Origin: Suilimivivens sp964507235
GTDB taxonomy: Bacteria; Bacillota; Clostridia; Lachnospirales; Lachnospiraceae
DNA length: 48,114 nt
Reading direction: 5' to 3'
Assembly: GCA_964507235.1 (NCBI GenBank)
Contig: CAZDPE010000007.1
Location: 1 to 48,114, forward strand
Below, piece by piece: positions 1 to 7,304 of this stretch; position 1 is the first letter of the stretch; each line of letters begins with the position of its first letter. The notes beneath the pieces are model-generated. The model searched no databases. It was not told the DNA's origin and saw only the letters and a list, made by a program, of their open reading frames with translations. Made by a program: the position numbers and the translations under genes.

Positions 1-121
1 CCTTGGGGCGCTTCAATTTCCATGCCCCGCTGCTTGCGGCGGGGTTATTGACTTGGGGATGAACCCTGTGCCGTATTTTCCAGCCAAGATAATTCATAAA
101 GCTGCTGACATAATTTTTCAT
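1..121 (-). CDS. Partial small ORF leaving the left edge, unknown function
   Basis: An ATG at 121-119 on the minus strand follows a near-perfect ribosome binding site (TAAGGAGGG, 5 bases of spacing). It opens a frame of 40 codons with no stop before the window ends. The first 20 residues (MKNYVSSFMNYLGWKIRHRV) look like an ordinary N-terminus. From about residue 25 the frame runs through a GC-rich palindrome and reads NNPAASSGAWKLKRPK, which looks repeat-derived. I do not recognise the protein. It may be a short peptide or a gene whose downstream part was displaced by the palindromic element. The ribosome binding site is the main support. Confidence 0.45.
   Translation of the reverse strand, partial: MKNYVSSFMNYLGWKIRHRVHPQVNNPAASSGAWKLKRPK
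25..44. repeat. GC-rich hairpin (REP-like palindrome)
   Basis: CCCCGCTG (25-32) pairs with CGGCGGGG (37-44), including one G-T pair, around a CTTG loop. The base composition is clearly more GC-rich than the A/T-rich flanks. No U-run follows on either strand, so it is a poor terminator. It lies inside the minus-strand partial ORF and probably belongs to a dispersed palindromic element cut by the window edge. Confidence 0.5.
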
Positions 122-631
122 ATGATACCCTCCTTAGGTGTGGGAAGGATATCAGAGCACATTTGCTAACGCTTTTCAGTTCCTGCCATATTTAATGTAA
201 TAAAAGAAAAAACTGGCAGAAACTGCCCGAAGGTGCGAAATGCACATTATTTAGATTTTTTCCTGATGAAATTATCATACAAAAGGTTTCGGGGTTTGTC
301 AATAGGGCTTTTAACTTTAGCTTCGCAATCTTGCCAATCTTGCCCAGCTAAAATTTTCAAAAACTTTCCAAAATTGAAAAGAAAATGGAAAACTCTCCAT
401 GATCTCTATTATCCCACAAATATTGGGTAGAAAGCTTTACATAATATATTGAATTATCTTCATGCGAAGATTAGCAAAAAGTTGTGCAAATAGCTTATAT
501 GGAGGAAAGAAAAGAAAAAATAATTTTGTAGATCGACTTGTGTCTGTAGTGCAAATATGTATACGCTTTGTAAAAAGTCGGTCTGTTATAAAGCTTGTAA
601 AATAGATACTTTTAGCAGATTTTTAAAAAAA
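122..631. other. A/T-rich stretch with no convincing gene
   Basis: I see no supported gene in these 510 bases. The stretch holds the ribosome binding site and leader of the minus-strand ORF that starts at 121, the long dyad at 177-225, a directly repeated CAATCTTGC at about 327-346, and a small hairpin ATCTTC-ATGC-GAAGAT at 456-471. A plus-strand frame from 233 to 430 would need a GTG start without a good ribosome binding site and resembles nothing known. The region seems to be decayed sequence next to the ABC-transporter remnant. Confidence 0.4.
177..225. promoter_or_regulatory. Interrupted inverted repeat upstream of the left-edge ORF
   Basis: CAGTT-c-CTGCCA (177-188) is complementary to TGGCAG-a-AACTG (214-225): 11 paired bases with one mismatch and a 25-base A/T-rich centre. 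It lies 56-104 bases upstream of the minus-strand start at 121. Position and symmetry suit a regulator operator or an RNA hairpin in the leader. No protein can be assigned to it. Confidence 0.35.
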
Positions 632-962
632 TTAATGTATGATTACCGGGAATATCTGTCCACATTCAGCATTGTATTTCAGGATTTTAAGTTACTTTCC
701 TTTGGTCTTGGGGAGAATGTGGCGGCTGCCCGAAGCTATGACAGTTCTCTGGCAGAAGCCGTTTTACGAAAATCAGGCTTTGGGAAACGGCTTGATACAC
801 TGCCGGAAGGACTTGATACCATTCTCAATAATGATGGAGAAGGGCAGCCATGAAGAACTTTTGGCAAAGAAAGGAAAATACAGTGAACTTCGGCATGCCC
901 AGGCAGTGTTTTATCAGAAGGAGGCTGTTTCCTATCAGCAACAGGCTTCCAGCATGATATAA
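632..962 (+). pseudogene. Remnant of an ABC exporter ATP-binding domain
   Basis: Two out-of-frame pieces of one ABC ATPase are visible. The first (about 638-829) reads YDYREYLSTFSIVFQDFKLL followed by LGENVA and TLPEGLDTIL, which is the Q-loop region and the start of the helical subdomain. About position 830 the homology jumps to another frame with EKGSHEELLAKKGKYSEL and HAQAVFYQKE, the extreme C-terminus. The signature motif, Walker B and H-loop that should lie between are absent, and so are the permease domain and Walker A. This is a multiply deleted, frameshifted relic. No ribosome binding site or promoter is seen for it. The family is clear from the motifs; the original substrate cannot be told. 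Confidence 0.75.
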
Positions 963-1059
963 TGATATTGATTAACCGGTGGTTTTGTATAGGAAGAAAA
1001 GTGGGAACGATTCCACAGCGCAGTACTGATAGCGGCGGCTACAGCATTTCAGATTTTAC

Positions 1060-1088
1060 TTGACATAAAATGACAGGTTTAGTATGCT
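1060..1088 (+). promoter_or_regulatory. Sigma-A promoter for the small membrane protein
   Basis: TTGACA (1060-1065) and TATGCT (1083-1088) are separated by exactly 17 bases. Transcription would start near 1095, giving a leader of about 55 bases to the ATG at 1150. A perfect -35 and a good -10 make this one of the most convincing promoters in the window. Confidence 0.7.
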
Positions 1089-1149
1089 CATTATAGAGTT
1101 AATGATTGGCTCCCGTAATGGCGGATAAAAATATGAGGAGGGAAAATTC

Positions 1150-1551
1150 ATGAATAAGCCAAACACTCTTTGGAAGGTAGTCAGTATTCTTTACATTATT
1201 TTTGAGGTAATCGCCGGACTGGTTGTTATTGTAGGTTTTATTGGTGCCGGTGTAGTTATCGGCGCTGCAGCAGGTAGTGTAGGAGCCGGCGTTGGTGTGG
1301 CTGCGGTAGCCGCTGTTTTCATTTTAGTGGGAGTAGCATTGGGAATTGCAGCAGGTGTTGTGGGATTGAAAGCCAACGTAAAGGCAGGTAAGGTTTTAGC
1401 CATTATTTTAATTGTTCTGGCTGTTATCTCATTTATCAGTAATCTGGTTCAGGGGCAGAGTATTGTTTCTTCACTTATCAGTCTGGTTCTTCCGATACTG
1501 TATGGCCTTGGCGTGTATAAGCAGATTAACGAAAACGGTTCAGCTGAATAA
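1150..1551 (+). CDS. Small polytopic membrane protein, unknown function
   Basis: A 133-residue protein with a clear ribosome binding site (GAGGAGGG) before ATG 1150. It is made almost wholly of hydrophobic stretches. Segments at about residues 8-36, 46-72 (very rich in Gly, Ala and Val), 81-99 and 105-122 suggest four membrane helices with a short polar tail (KQINENGSAE). No catalytic motif is visible. It resembles short, uncharacterised membrane proteins of Clostridia, but I cannot name a family. It has its own promoter (1060-1088) and ends before a bidirectional terminator (1624-1656), so it is probably monocistronic and unrelated to the glycan locus. Confidence 0.75.
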   Translation: MNKPNTLWKVVSILYIIFEVIAGLVVIVGFIGAGVVIGAAAGSVGAGVGVAAVAAVFILVGVALGIAAGVVGLKANVKAGKVLAIILIVLAVISFISNLVQGQSIVSSLISLVLPILYGLGVYKQINENGSAE

Positions 1552-1623
1552 AGTGATACATATTTCCGGTTGAATTGGTTAGACAGATTAAAGATTTAAC
1601 AATTAAATAGTGATTGCATGTAT

Positions 1624-1656
1624 AAAAAGCACCGAAGTTTTACTTCGGTGCTTTTT
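1624..1656. terminator. Bidirectional rho-independent terminator
   Basis: GCACCGAAGT (1629-1638) and ACTTCGGTGC (1642-1651) form a perfect 10-bp stem with a TTT loop. An A-run precedes it and a T-run follows, so it works in both directions. It ends the small membrane-protein gene on the plus strand and the tRNA-Ser transcript on the minus strand. Confidence 0.9.
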
Positions 1657-1658
1657 AG

Positions 1659-1744
1659 CGGAGTCGGAGGGATTCGAACCCTCGTGCCCCGGAGGGCTAA
1701 CGCATTTCGAGTGCGCCCCGTTATGACCGCTTCGATACGACTCC
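1659..1744 (-). tRNA. tRNA-Ser (anticodon CGA)
   Basis: Read on the minus strand the gene starts GGAGTCG and ends CGACTCC plus discriminator G, a perfect 7-bp acceptor stem. The anticodon loop CTCGAAA sits between GCGCA and TGCGT, giving anticodon CGA for UCG serine codons. A long variable arm (CCCTCCGGGGCACGAGGG region) is typical of class II tRNA-Ser. The T loop TTCGAAT is present in GGGTTCGAATCCC. The 3' CCA is not encoded; the next bases read CTA. A consensus promoter (1758-1786) lies upstream and the shared terminator lies just downstream. Confidence 0.95.
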
Positions 1745-1757
1745 ATTCACTTTTCCT

Positions 1758-1786
1758 ATTATACTAATTTGAAATTGGCAAGTCAA
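1758..1786 (-). promoter_or_regulatory. Sigma-A promoter of tRNA-Ser
   Basis: On the minus strand TTGACT (1786-1781) and TATAAT (1763-1758) are 17 bases apart. The -10 ends 13 bases before the mature tRNA 5' end, so the precursor leader is only a few bases. This is a near-consensus strong promoter, as expected for a tRNA gene. Confidence 0.8.
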
Positions 1787-1929
1787 TCGCTTGCAACAGG
1801 TTTTTGAAAGGAATTTCATTGAGGTGTGAAAGGTTCTGTGATAGACTGAACAATAGAAAGCGCATTCTGTGAACTTTATATTACTATAAATAAAAGTAAT
1901 TGACGAATTTAAGAAGGAAAATAAAAGAT

Positions 1930-3114
1930 ATGAAAGCAGTAATCATAGGTGCCAGCGGGGAAGCGCTGCATACAATTGAAAAGGCCCATGAGCATGGGCT
2001 TAGTATCACAGCTCTTGACGGTAATCCGGAAGCGGAAGGATTGCGGGCAGCGGATAAGGCTCTTGTTGTGGATATTTCAGATGAAAATGCCGCAATAGAA
2101 GCGGTACAAAAGGAGAAACCGGATTTTGTGCTGACAGTGCCAATCGGAAGATATCTGACAACGATAGGAGCGGTAAACGACGCATTGAAACTGCCGGGAA
2201 TCAGCAGAGAAACAGCGGTTTTGTGTACCGATAAATATAAATTTCATCACAAGCTGCAGGAGGCGAACCTGCGGAACTGTCATTGTTACAGGGCAGGAAG
2301 CCGGGAAGATGGAATGACAAAGGAAGAACTGGCAGACAGCTTTTTATCGGGTAAATTGCCGTTAAACTTTCCGGTGATTGTAAAGCCCAGATTCGGTTCC
2401 GGCAGCAGGGGTATCCATATGGCGGCGGACATGGAAGAACTGCTTGGGGCGTTAAAGGCTGCGGAAGGTGAAGCCTATGTGGTTGAAGAGTGTATACCGG
2501 GCGAAGAATATGGAGTGGACGGGGCGGTTATACAGGGACAGTTCCATATGATTCTGCTCCGGAAAAAAGAAAATACGCCGCCTCCGGCCAGACAGGCAAT
2601 AGGATATTTTTCTGTTTTGCCGGAAGATATTTTTTGGCGGCAGGTATTTGATTATATGAAAAAGCTTGCGGAATGCCTGGGACTGTCAGAGTGTCTTCTT
2701 CATGCGGATATTATCAGGGGGGAAAAGGGCCCTTTTGTCATTGAACTATCCGCCAGGCCTTCAGGCCATAATCTTCATAATCTGTTTACGCCGTTGTGTA
2801 CGGGTATAGACATGGCTGAAGAATATATCAAATACAGGCTGGGTCAGAGCTATTGCTTTACTCCGGCAAATACAAGGCAAATGATGATACATTATTTTGA
2901 TATGGAGGGCTGTGTAGCAAAAGTGCCGGATGAACGGCAGCTAAAGGAATTTCCGCTGATTGACTGGGAGTGCAATGTGAAAGAAGGAGAAAAGCTGCCT
3001 CCCGTTTCGGACGGGCATTCCCTTATGGGACGGGGATATTTTATTCTGGAAGGGAAAAATCAGGCAGTCCTGCTGATGCAGGCCGAAAAAATAAAGAATC
3101 TGTTCTTTTCATAA
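1930..3114 (+). CDS. ATP-grasp carboxylate-amine ligase-like protein
   Basis: A 394-residue ATP-grasp protein. The N-terminal pre-ATP-grasp fold begins MKAVIIGASGEALHTIEKA, like the nucleotide-like domain of PurK/CarB relatives. The ATP-grasp core has IVKPRFGSGSRGIHM and the strand YVVEECIPGEEYGVDG; the metal-binding end is FVIELSARPSGHN. Such enzymes activate a carboxylate as acyl-phosphate and join it to an amine. The start at 1930 is preferred over TTG 1900 because AAGGA (1914-1918) lies between the two and fits only 1930. The gene converges on the nonulosonate operon: its stop codon lies within a terminator stem shared with pseG. Context suggests it modifies a nonulosonic acid or another glycan component with an amino compound, but substrate and product are unknown. 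Confidence 0.8.
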   Translation: MKAVIIGASGEALHTIEKAHEHGLSITALDGNPEAEGLRAADKALVVDISDENAAIEAVQKEKPDFVLTVPIGRYLTTIGAVNDALKLPGISRETAVLCTDKYKFHHKLQEANLRNCHCYRAGSREDGMTKEELADSFLSGKLPLNFPVIVKPRFGSGSRGIHMAADMEELLGALKAAEGEAYVVEECIPGEEYGVDGAVIQGQFHMILLRKKENTPPPARQAIGYFSVLPEDIFWRQVFDYMKKLAECLGLSECLLHADIIRGEKGPFVIELSARPSGHNLHNLFTPLCTGIDMAEEYIKYRLGQSYCFTPANTRQMMIHYFDMEGCVAKVPDERQLKEFPLIDWECNVKEGEKLPPVSDGHSLMGRGYFILEGKNQAVLLMQAEKIKNLFFS

Positions 3115-3126
3115 GAACAGATTCTT
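3094..3126 (-). terminator. Shared 14-bp hairpin terminator between convergent genes
   Basis: AAGAATCTGTTCTT (3094-3107) and AAGAACAGATTCTT (3113-3126) form a perfect 14-bp stem with a TTCAT loop. On the minus strand the sequence after the stem is T-rich (TTATTTTTT), so it should terminate the pse operon. The stop codon of the plus-strand ATP-grasp gene (3112-3114) falls in the loop and first stem base. The pseG stop (3127-3125) reaches into the other end. On the plus strand no U-run follows, so it may act there mostly as a 3' stabilising hairpin. Confidence 0.8.
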
Positions 3127-4192
3127 ACAGAATATGCAGTGCATTGGCAATTCGTGCGGCGCCGTTTCCGTCAACCAGTCTGCTCATGGTTTCATGAGCT
3201 GATTTTCTTTCTGATTCGCTTTCTGATAGAAGCGTCAGAAAATTCCTGACAGCAGCAAGAACTGTTTCATAAGAAGTCCGGATATCTCCTGCACAGGGAA
3301 TTGCACCTGCTTCGGCAAAGGCGGCCGCTGCTGTAAGCTGATTGTCAGCCATGGTAAAGCTGATTGCAGGAACGCCTAATGCACACAGCTCATACAAAGT
3401 GGTGCCTGCGGCGGATACCGCCAGATCGCAGCTTTCCATTAAGGAAGCCATATCAGTCACATTTTCATGCAGTTTAATAAATGAATATTCTGCAGAAAGG
3501 GCATGGAGCTTCTCTTTGTCGGTATTTAACCTGCCTATGACAAGGTGCAGATTAAAACGGAAATTTTTCATTGCTTCCAGGAAGCGTATGCAGAAATGAT
3601 AAGGGTCGCTGCCGCCGGTGGTAACAAGAACATCCGATACGGAGTCGCGCAGGCGCCCCTTTTTGTTTTGGAACTGGCTCCTTAAAGGGGTATAGGAAGC
3701 GCCAAGCAAGGCTGTTACGGCTTTTTGGTATGCCTTTTCATAACCGGAGAGTGCCTTGGCAGGTATTACATCATAATTAATCACCAGATCAACAGGATAA
3801 TCAAATAGCCGCAAATCGTCCAGATATGCGGTTTTGCAGTAAAGTCTTATGGTTCTTAGGTACTTTTCCGTTACATAATAAGAATCCAGAAGAAAAACCG
3901 TTTCCGGCCACCGGGGATTATCAGAAAGCAATGGGGTTATTTCGCGGAGCTCTTTTTCCAAATCGTCATAAACTGCTGTTTTCAGTATTTTGACAGCGGG
4001 GAAAGCGTCTGCCCTTCCGAAAACAGAATGCTGGCTTAAAAGCGACCTGCTTTCTTCATCGGAAACGAGAAAACAGACCTCCATTCCGAGCTTCAGGCAG
4101 GCATCCGCAATAGAAATGCAGCGCACCAGATGCCCTGTTGCTATTTTGCTGTTGCCGTCTGTCCGGATGTAAACTAACCGATTAGTTCCCAT
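3125..4192 (-). CDS. pseG: PseG, UDP-2,4-diacetamido-2,4,6-trideoxy-beta-L-altropyranose hydrolase
   Basis: A 355-residue protein with the PseG pattern. The N-terminus YIRTDGNSKIATGHLVRC carries the catalytic-region His (H21 here; the family usually has IGTGH, so Ala replaces the first Gly). A GT-B-like C-terminal UDP site reads SAAGTTLYELCALGVPAISF. The family removes UDP from the nucleotide sugar to release 2,4-diacetamido-2,4,6-trideoxy-L-altrose, the substrate of PseI. The start ATG at 4192 overlaps the pseI stop by 19 bases, implying translational coupling. It is the last gene of the minus-strand operon and ends in the terminator at 3094-3126. A legionaminic-type hydrolysing epimerase is less likely, since those belong to the NeuC fold. 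Confidence 0.88.
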   Translation of the reverse strand: MGTNRLVYIRTDGNSKIATGHLVRCISIADACLKLGMEVCFLVSDEESRSLLSQHSVFGRADAFPAVKILKTAVYDDLEKELREITPLLSDNPRWPETVFLLDSYYVTEKYLRTIRLYCKTAYLDDLRLFDYPVDLVINYDVIPAKALSGYEKAYQKAVTALLGASYTPLRSQFQNKKGRLRDSVSDVLVTTGGSDPYHFCIRFLEAMKNFRFNLHLVIGRLNTDKEKLHALSAEYSFIKLHENVTDMASLMESCDLAVSAAGTTLYELCALGVPAISFTMADNQLTAAAAFAEAGAIPCAGDIRTSYETVLAAVRNFLTLLSESESERKSAHETMSRLVDGNGAARIANALHIL

Positions 4193-5226
4193 GCAAGTGG
4201 AGTTCCTTTCTTTAAAAAGTGTTTTGCCTTTTTCCCGAGAACATCTTCATAGTACATGGTATGAAGTCCGTTGCCGGGACGGATAGAACGTATATTTTCC
4301 GGAGTGAGGAGTTCGTCCTTCTGAATATCTTTTACCACGAACAAAGAGCGGGAGCCTTCGTGCTCCGTTTTCTGGGCATCTGTGAGCACATATTCGCTGC
4401 TTCCCAGAGCTTTTTCCAAGATGCGGATTTCATCCACCATTTGTTTAAATTCTTCAGGCTCCATGGAGAAAGCGCCGTCGGGGCCGCCGTCGCTCCGGCG
4501 GAGTGTCAGATGTTTTTCCACCATTTTAGCGCCTAAAGGAATGGCTCCGGCGGAAACAATGGTTCCCATGGTGTGGTCGGAGATTCCGGTAAGACAATCA
4601 TAGGTTCTGGCAAGCGTTGGGATGACATTTAAATTCACTGCCTCATAAGGGGTAGGATAAGAGGAAACGCATTTCAGTAAAATAATGTCCTCATTTCCCT
4701 CTTCGCTGCAGACCTTAAGCGCCCGCTCAATATCTTCGGGATAAGCAATCCCGGTAGCGAAAATAACAGGCTTATGCAGCTTTGCGATTTTCCGGATTAA
4801 CGGGATGTCATTAATTTCATAAGAAGCAATTTTATAGGCAGGAACCTTCATTTCTTCCAGAAAATCCACTGATGTAAAATCAAAAGGAGAGGAGAAGCAT
4901 TCAAGCCCCAGCTTTGAGGCTTCTTCCTTAAGACGGGGCTGCCATTCCCAGGGAGTGTAAGCTTCGCTGTAAAGTTTGTATAAGGTGGTGCCGTCCCAAA
5001 TAGTTCCCTCATTAATCTGGAAGCATTCATCATCACAGTCAATTGTAATGGTGTCCGCCGTATAAGTCTGCAGCTTTACTGCGTCGGCACCGGCTTCTTT
5101 GGCGGCATGAATGATTTCCACCGCCCTGCTGTAATCCTGATTATGGTTGGCGGAAATTTCCGCCACAATAAAGGCAGGGGCATTTTCGCCGACTGTTTTG
5201 TGTCCTATTTTTAAATTTTTGTTCAT
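4174..5226 (-). CDS. pseI: PseI, pseudaminic acid synthase (NeuB family)
   Basis: A 350-residue NeuB-family synthase that condenses PEP with 2,4-diacetamido-2,4,6-trideoxy-altrose to form a pseudaminic-type nonulosonate. The TIM-barrel part starts IVAEISANHNQDY and continues with KLQTYTADTIT, AYTPWEW, LECFSSPFD and KIASYEI. The segment RSDGGPDGAFSMEPEEF is typical of PseI rather than NeuB or LegI. A C-terminal SAF (antifreeze-like) domain follows from about residue 290 (SRSLFVVKDI, IRSIRPGNGL). I chose ATG 5226 over the longer frame from 5334 because AAGGAGTG precedes it by 8 bases and homology begins there. It lies 25 bases after the decarboxylase gene and overlaps pseG. Confidence 0.93.
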   Translation of the reverse strand: MNKNLKIGHKTVGENAPAFIVAEISANHNQDYSRAVEIIHAAKEAGADAVKLQTYTADTITIDCDDECFQINEGTIWDGTTLYKLYSEAYTPWEWQPRLKEEASKLGLECFSSPFDFTSVDFLEEMKVPAYKIASYEINDIPLIRKIAKLHKPVIFATGIAYPEDIERALKVCSEEGNEDIILLKCVSSYPTPYEAVNLNVIPTLARTYDCLTGISDHTMGTIVSAGAIPLGAKMVEKHLTLRRSDGGPDGAFSMEPEEFKQMVDEIRILEKALGSSEYVLTDAQKTEHEGSRSLFVVKDIQKDELLTPENIRSIRPGNGLHTMYYEDVLGKKAKHFLKKGTPLAWELIG

Positions 5227-5251
5227 ATTCAAACACTCCTTTATGCTTGCC

Positions 5252-6454
5252 TTACCAATAATTCTTCTGTAAAAATTCTTCATTGGTCCAGGGCTGCCTT
5301 GCAGTAAACAGGCTTCCGTCCAGCCTCTCCACAATAACCGCTGGGAAATAATGAATGAAAAGGGGATTCAGGCACATGGTATAACCGCCTGCTGTATCAT
5401 AAATGATTTTGTCCCCGGGCATCAGCGCCGTATCGTCTGTAATTTCAAACAGTCTGTCATATTCCATGCAGGTGGAACCGCAGACCCACTGGGACGCTTC
5501 CCTGCCTCTTGCATCCGGGTTCCCTGCGTATTCAATATGATGAGGATATACATGTCTTGTAACAAGAGGATTTAAGTTTACCCGGCTTCCGCTGGTGACG
5601 ATGAATTTCCGCCCCCGGATTTCTTTAATATCAAGAACCTCGGTTTCAAAGGTGGTGGCACGGGAAATCAGGGAAACCCCCGGTTCCGCAATGAGAACGG
5701 TCTTTTCCCTGTCGAACCAGCTGCCCAGCACACGGCAGATTTCCTTAAAATAATCACGGTAATCAGGTTTATCTGAGCGGCCTCCGAAATAGCCGCCGCC
5801 CATGTCCACATAATCTAAAGATAAATCATATTCCTTTGCAATCTTTACAGCCATTCCGGACAGAGCGCCGTATACCTGCACTGTTCTGGACTGGGTTGAG
5901 GAATGAAGGTGCAGCCCTCCTACCTTTACATTGGGAAGACTCTGCAGACGGTCAATGACATTTTTCAGTACGCCGTTTTCATAGCAATATCCAAAGCGTC
6001 CCCCCTCTTCTTCTACAAGCTCTTCTTCAGGACAGAGAGCGGCAATATCGCAGTTGACCCGTACACCTACGGAAAAGCTTCTGAAGGGATAAAGGCTGCT
6101 CAGCTCTTCCATCCAGTCAAGCTCATAGGAAGAATCAAGATTGATATAACCTCCGGCAATTAAAATAGTTTCAAACACCTTTTTGTCCTTAATGGGACCA
6201 TTGTAAATAATGTTTTTACCGGAAAAACCAAGACGGTGTGCCAGATCATATTCTGCAGCGGAAACCACCTCCGCATAAAAATCCTGTTCCCTTAAATAGT
6301 TTAAAAGCCAGGGAAGGGAGTTTGTTTTTACGGAATAGCCCATAACAAAATTCCCCCAGTTTTCCGAAAGGGATTCCTGAAGCAGCCTGATATCATATAA
6401 TAAATCCTTTTCCTTAATCCGGTAAAAGGGGGATGCGGATGAAAATTCACTCAT
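5252..6454 (-). CDS. Fold-III PLP-dependent decarboxylase (Orn/Dap/Arg decarboxylase 2 family)
   Basis: A 400-residue relative of diaminopimelate and ornithine decarboxylases. The PLP lysine is in MGYSVKTNSLPW (K43), the barrel has the GGLHLHSST strand, and EPG, CGSTCMEYDRL and DTAGGYT correspond to the phosphate-binding and C-terminal active-site segments. The start at 6454 (MSEFSSASPF) follows AGGAGA by about 10 bases and overlaps the end of pseF by 8 bases; the longer frame from 6550 is antisense-like filler inside pseF. Placement between pseF and pseI in a tight operon is unusual, because the pseudaminate pathway has no decarboxylation step. It could supply an amine that is joined to the sugar, perhaps with the convergent ATP-grasp ligase, but the substrate cannot be read from the sequence. 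Confidence 0.85.
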   Translation of the reverse strand: MSEFSSASPFYRIKEKDLLYDIRLLQESLSENWGNFVMGYSVKTNSLPWLLNYLREQDFYAEVVSAAEYDLAHRLGFSGKNIIYNGPIKDKKVFETILIAGGYINLDSSYELDWMEELSSLYPFRSFSVGVRVNCDIAALCPEEELVEEEGGRFGYCYENGVLKNVIDRLQSLPNVKVGGLHLHSSTQSRTVQVYGALSGMAVKIAKEYDLSLDYVDMGGGYFGGRSDKPDYRDYFKEICRVLGSWFDREKTVLIAEPGVSLISRATTFETEVLDIKEIRGRKFIVTSGSRVNLNPLVTRHVYPHHIEYAGNPDARGREASQWVCGSTCMEYDRLFEITDDTALMPGDKIIYDTAGGYTMCLNPLFIHYFPAVIVERLDGSLFTARQPWTNEEFLQKNYW

Positions 6455-7139
6455 GCTTAAAAACTCTCCTGTATTTGATTTCTGCGATTTCCCAGTCTTC
6501 CGGGGTATCAATGTCCTGTACCTCCATTTCAGACAAAACAAGGGGAACAAGACGCTTAACGTCTGTAGTGCCCGCTTCTAAAAAGGGTGCTGTCCGGCAG
6601 GCATAAAACTGTCCGCAGTCGTGATAAATTTCAGGTAAATCCTGACTTCTTGCAGAGGCATATTCCGGAAACTGTCTTTCTACAAAGCCTTCTTTATTTA
6701 CAATCAGTCCGCGCTGGGGCGGATAGGAAAAAGGAACCACAGGCATGACGGAATCCGCATCGTTAAGAAGCGTCATGGCTGATTTCAGCTTTTCTCCCGT
6801 TAAAAAAGGAGCAGTAGGATAAATGCAGCAGAAGGCGTCAAATTCTTGTCCTTTTCTTTGATATTCCGTTATGACTTCCATAATTACAGCATCGGTGGAG
6901 GCATAATCCCCGGCGGTTTCAAAGGAACGCAAAAAGGGAACCGATGCGCCGGCCGCCTTTGCAATTTCTGCAATTTCTTCATCCTCCGTGGAAACCATAA
7001 TCTCATCAAAAACGCCTGCATCCCTTGCAGCTTCAATGGAATAGCATAAAATAGGTTTTCCGCAAAATTCCTTTATATTCTTCCGGGGAATTCGTTTACT
7101 GCCGCCTCTGGCAGTAATAATAGCAAGTTTTTTGCCCAT
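6447..7139 (-). CDS. pseF: PseF, CMP-pseudaminic acid synthetase
   Basis: A 230-residue cytidylyltransferase. The CTP-binding N-terminus reads AIITARGGSKRIPRKNIKEF and CGKPILCYSIEAA, followed by VSTEDEEIAEIAK, YPTAPFLTGEKL and, near the C-terminus, VQDIDTPEDWEIAE. This is the PseF/NeuA family that activates nonulosonic acids as CMP-sugars. Pairing with PseI and PseG supports the pseudaminate assignment. It is the first gene of the minus-strand operon, behind a near-consensus promoter at 7176-7203, and its end overlaps the decarboxylase start. The next step would be transfer by a CMP-nonulosonate transferase; a candidate is the divergent gene at 7305. Confidence 0.92.
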   Translation of the reverse strand: MGKKLAIITARGGSKRIPRKNIKEFCGKPILCYSIEAARDAGVFDEIMVSTEDEEIAEIAKAAGASVPFLRSFETAGDYASTDAVIMEVITEYQRKGQEFDAFCCIYPTAPFLTGEKLKSAMTLLNDADSVMPVVPFSYPPQRGLIVNKEGFVERQFPEYASARSQDLPEIYHDCGQFYACRTAPFLEAGTTDVKRLVPLVLSEMEVQDIDTPEDWEIAEIKYRRVFKHE

Positions 7140-7175
7140 GATTTTTAGCTCCTTAAATTTTCCTTAATATCTATG

Positions 7176-7203
7176 ATTATACACTATATTTCATTGCATT
7201 CAA
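7176..7203 (-). promoter_or_regulatory. Promoter of the pse operon
   Basis: On the minus strand TTGAAT (7203-7198) and a perfect TATAAT (7181-7176) are 16 bases apart, giving a start near 7169 and a leader of about 30 bases to pseF. The 15-bp tandem repeat begins only 10 bases upstream of the -35, where copy number could change spacing to an activator or AT-rich UP element. Confidence 0.7.
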
Positions 7204-7212
7204 ATAAATTTC

Positions 7213-7263
7213 TATGCTATTATTAGCTATGCTATTATTAGCTATGCTATTATTAGCTATGCT
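7213..7263. repeat. 15-bp tandem repeat between divergent genes
   Basis: TATGCTATTATTAGC is repeated three times without mismatch (7213-7227, 7228-7242, 7243-7257), followed by a partial TATGC. It lies in the 165-base gap between pseF and the putative transferase gene. Each unit offers -10-like hexamers (TATGCT, TATTAT). A TTGCAT at 7194-7199 could serve as a plus-strand -35 with TATTAT at 7218-7223 (18-base spacer). Perfect short repeats of this kind can change copy number by slippage, so this may tune either promoter. Confidence 0.85.
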
Positions 7264-7304
7264 TAAAAAGAATTGAAATGTAATGTAAGGGGAGCAAAAC
7301 AGCA

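Noticed and set aside
233..430. 65-codon plus-strand frame
   Set aside because: It needs a GTG start with no good ribosome binding site, has no recognisable features and lies in decayed A/T-rich sequence.
1900..1929. TTG start extending the first ATP-grasp gene by ten codons
   Set aside because: The ribosome binding site AAGGA lies inside that extension and serves ATG 1930, where the conserved fold begins.
6455..6550. N-terminal extension of the PLP decarboxylase
   Set aside because: It overlaps the pseF coding end with no family similarity; AGGAGA before 6454 marks the real start.
7213..7263. CRISPR array
   Set aside because: The units are 15 bp and directly adjacent with no spacers, and no cas genes are nearby; it is a simple tandem repeat.
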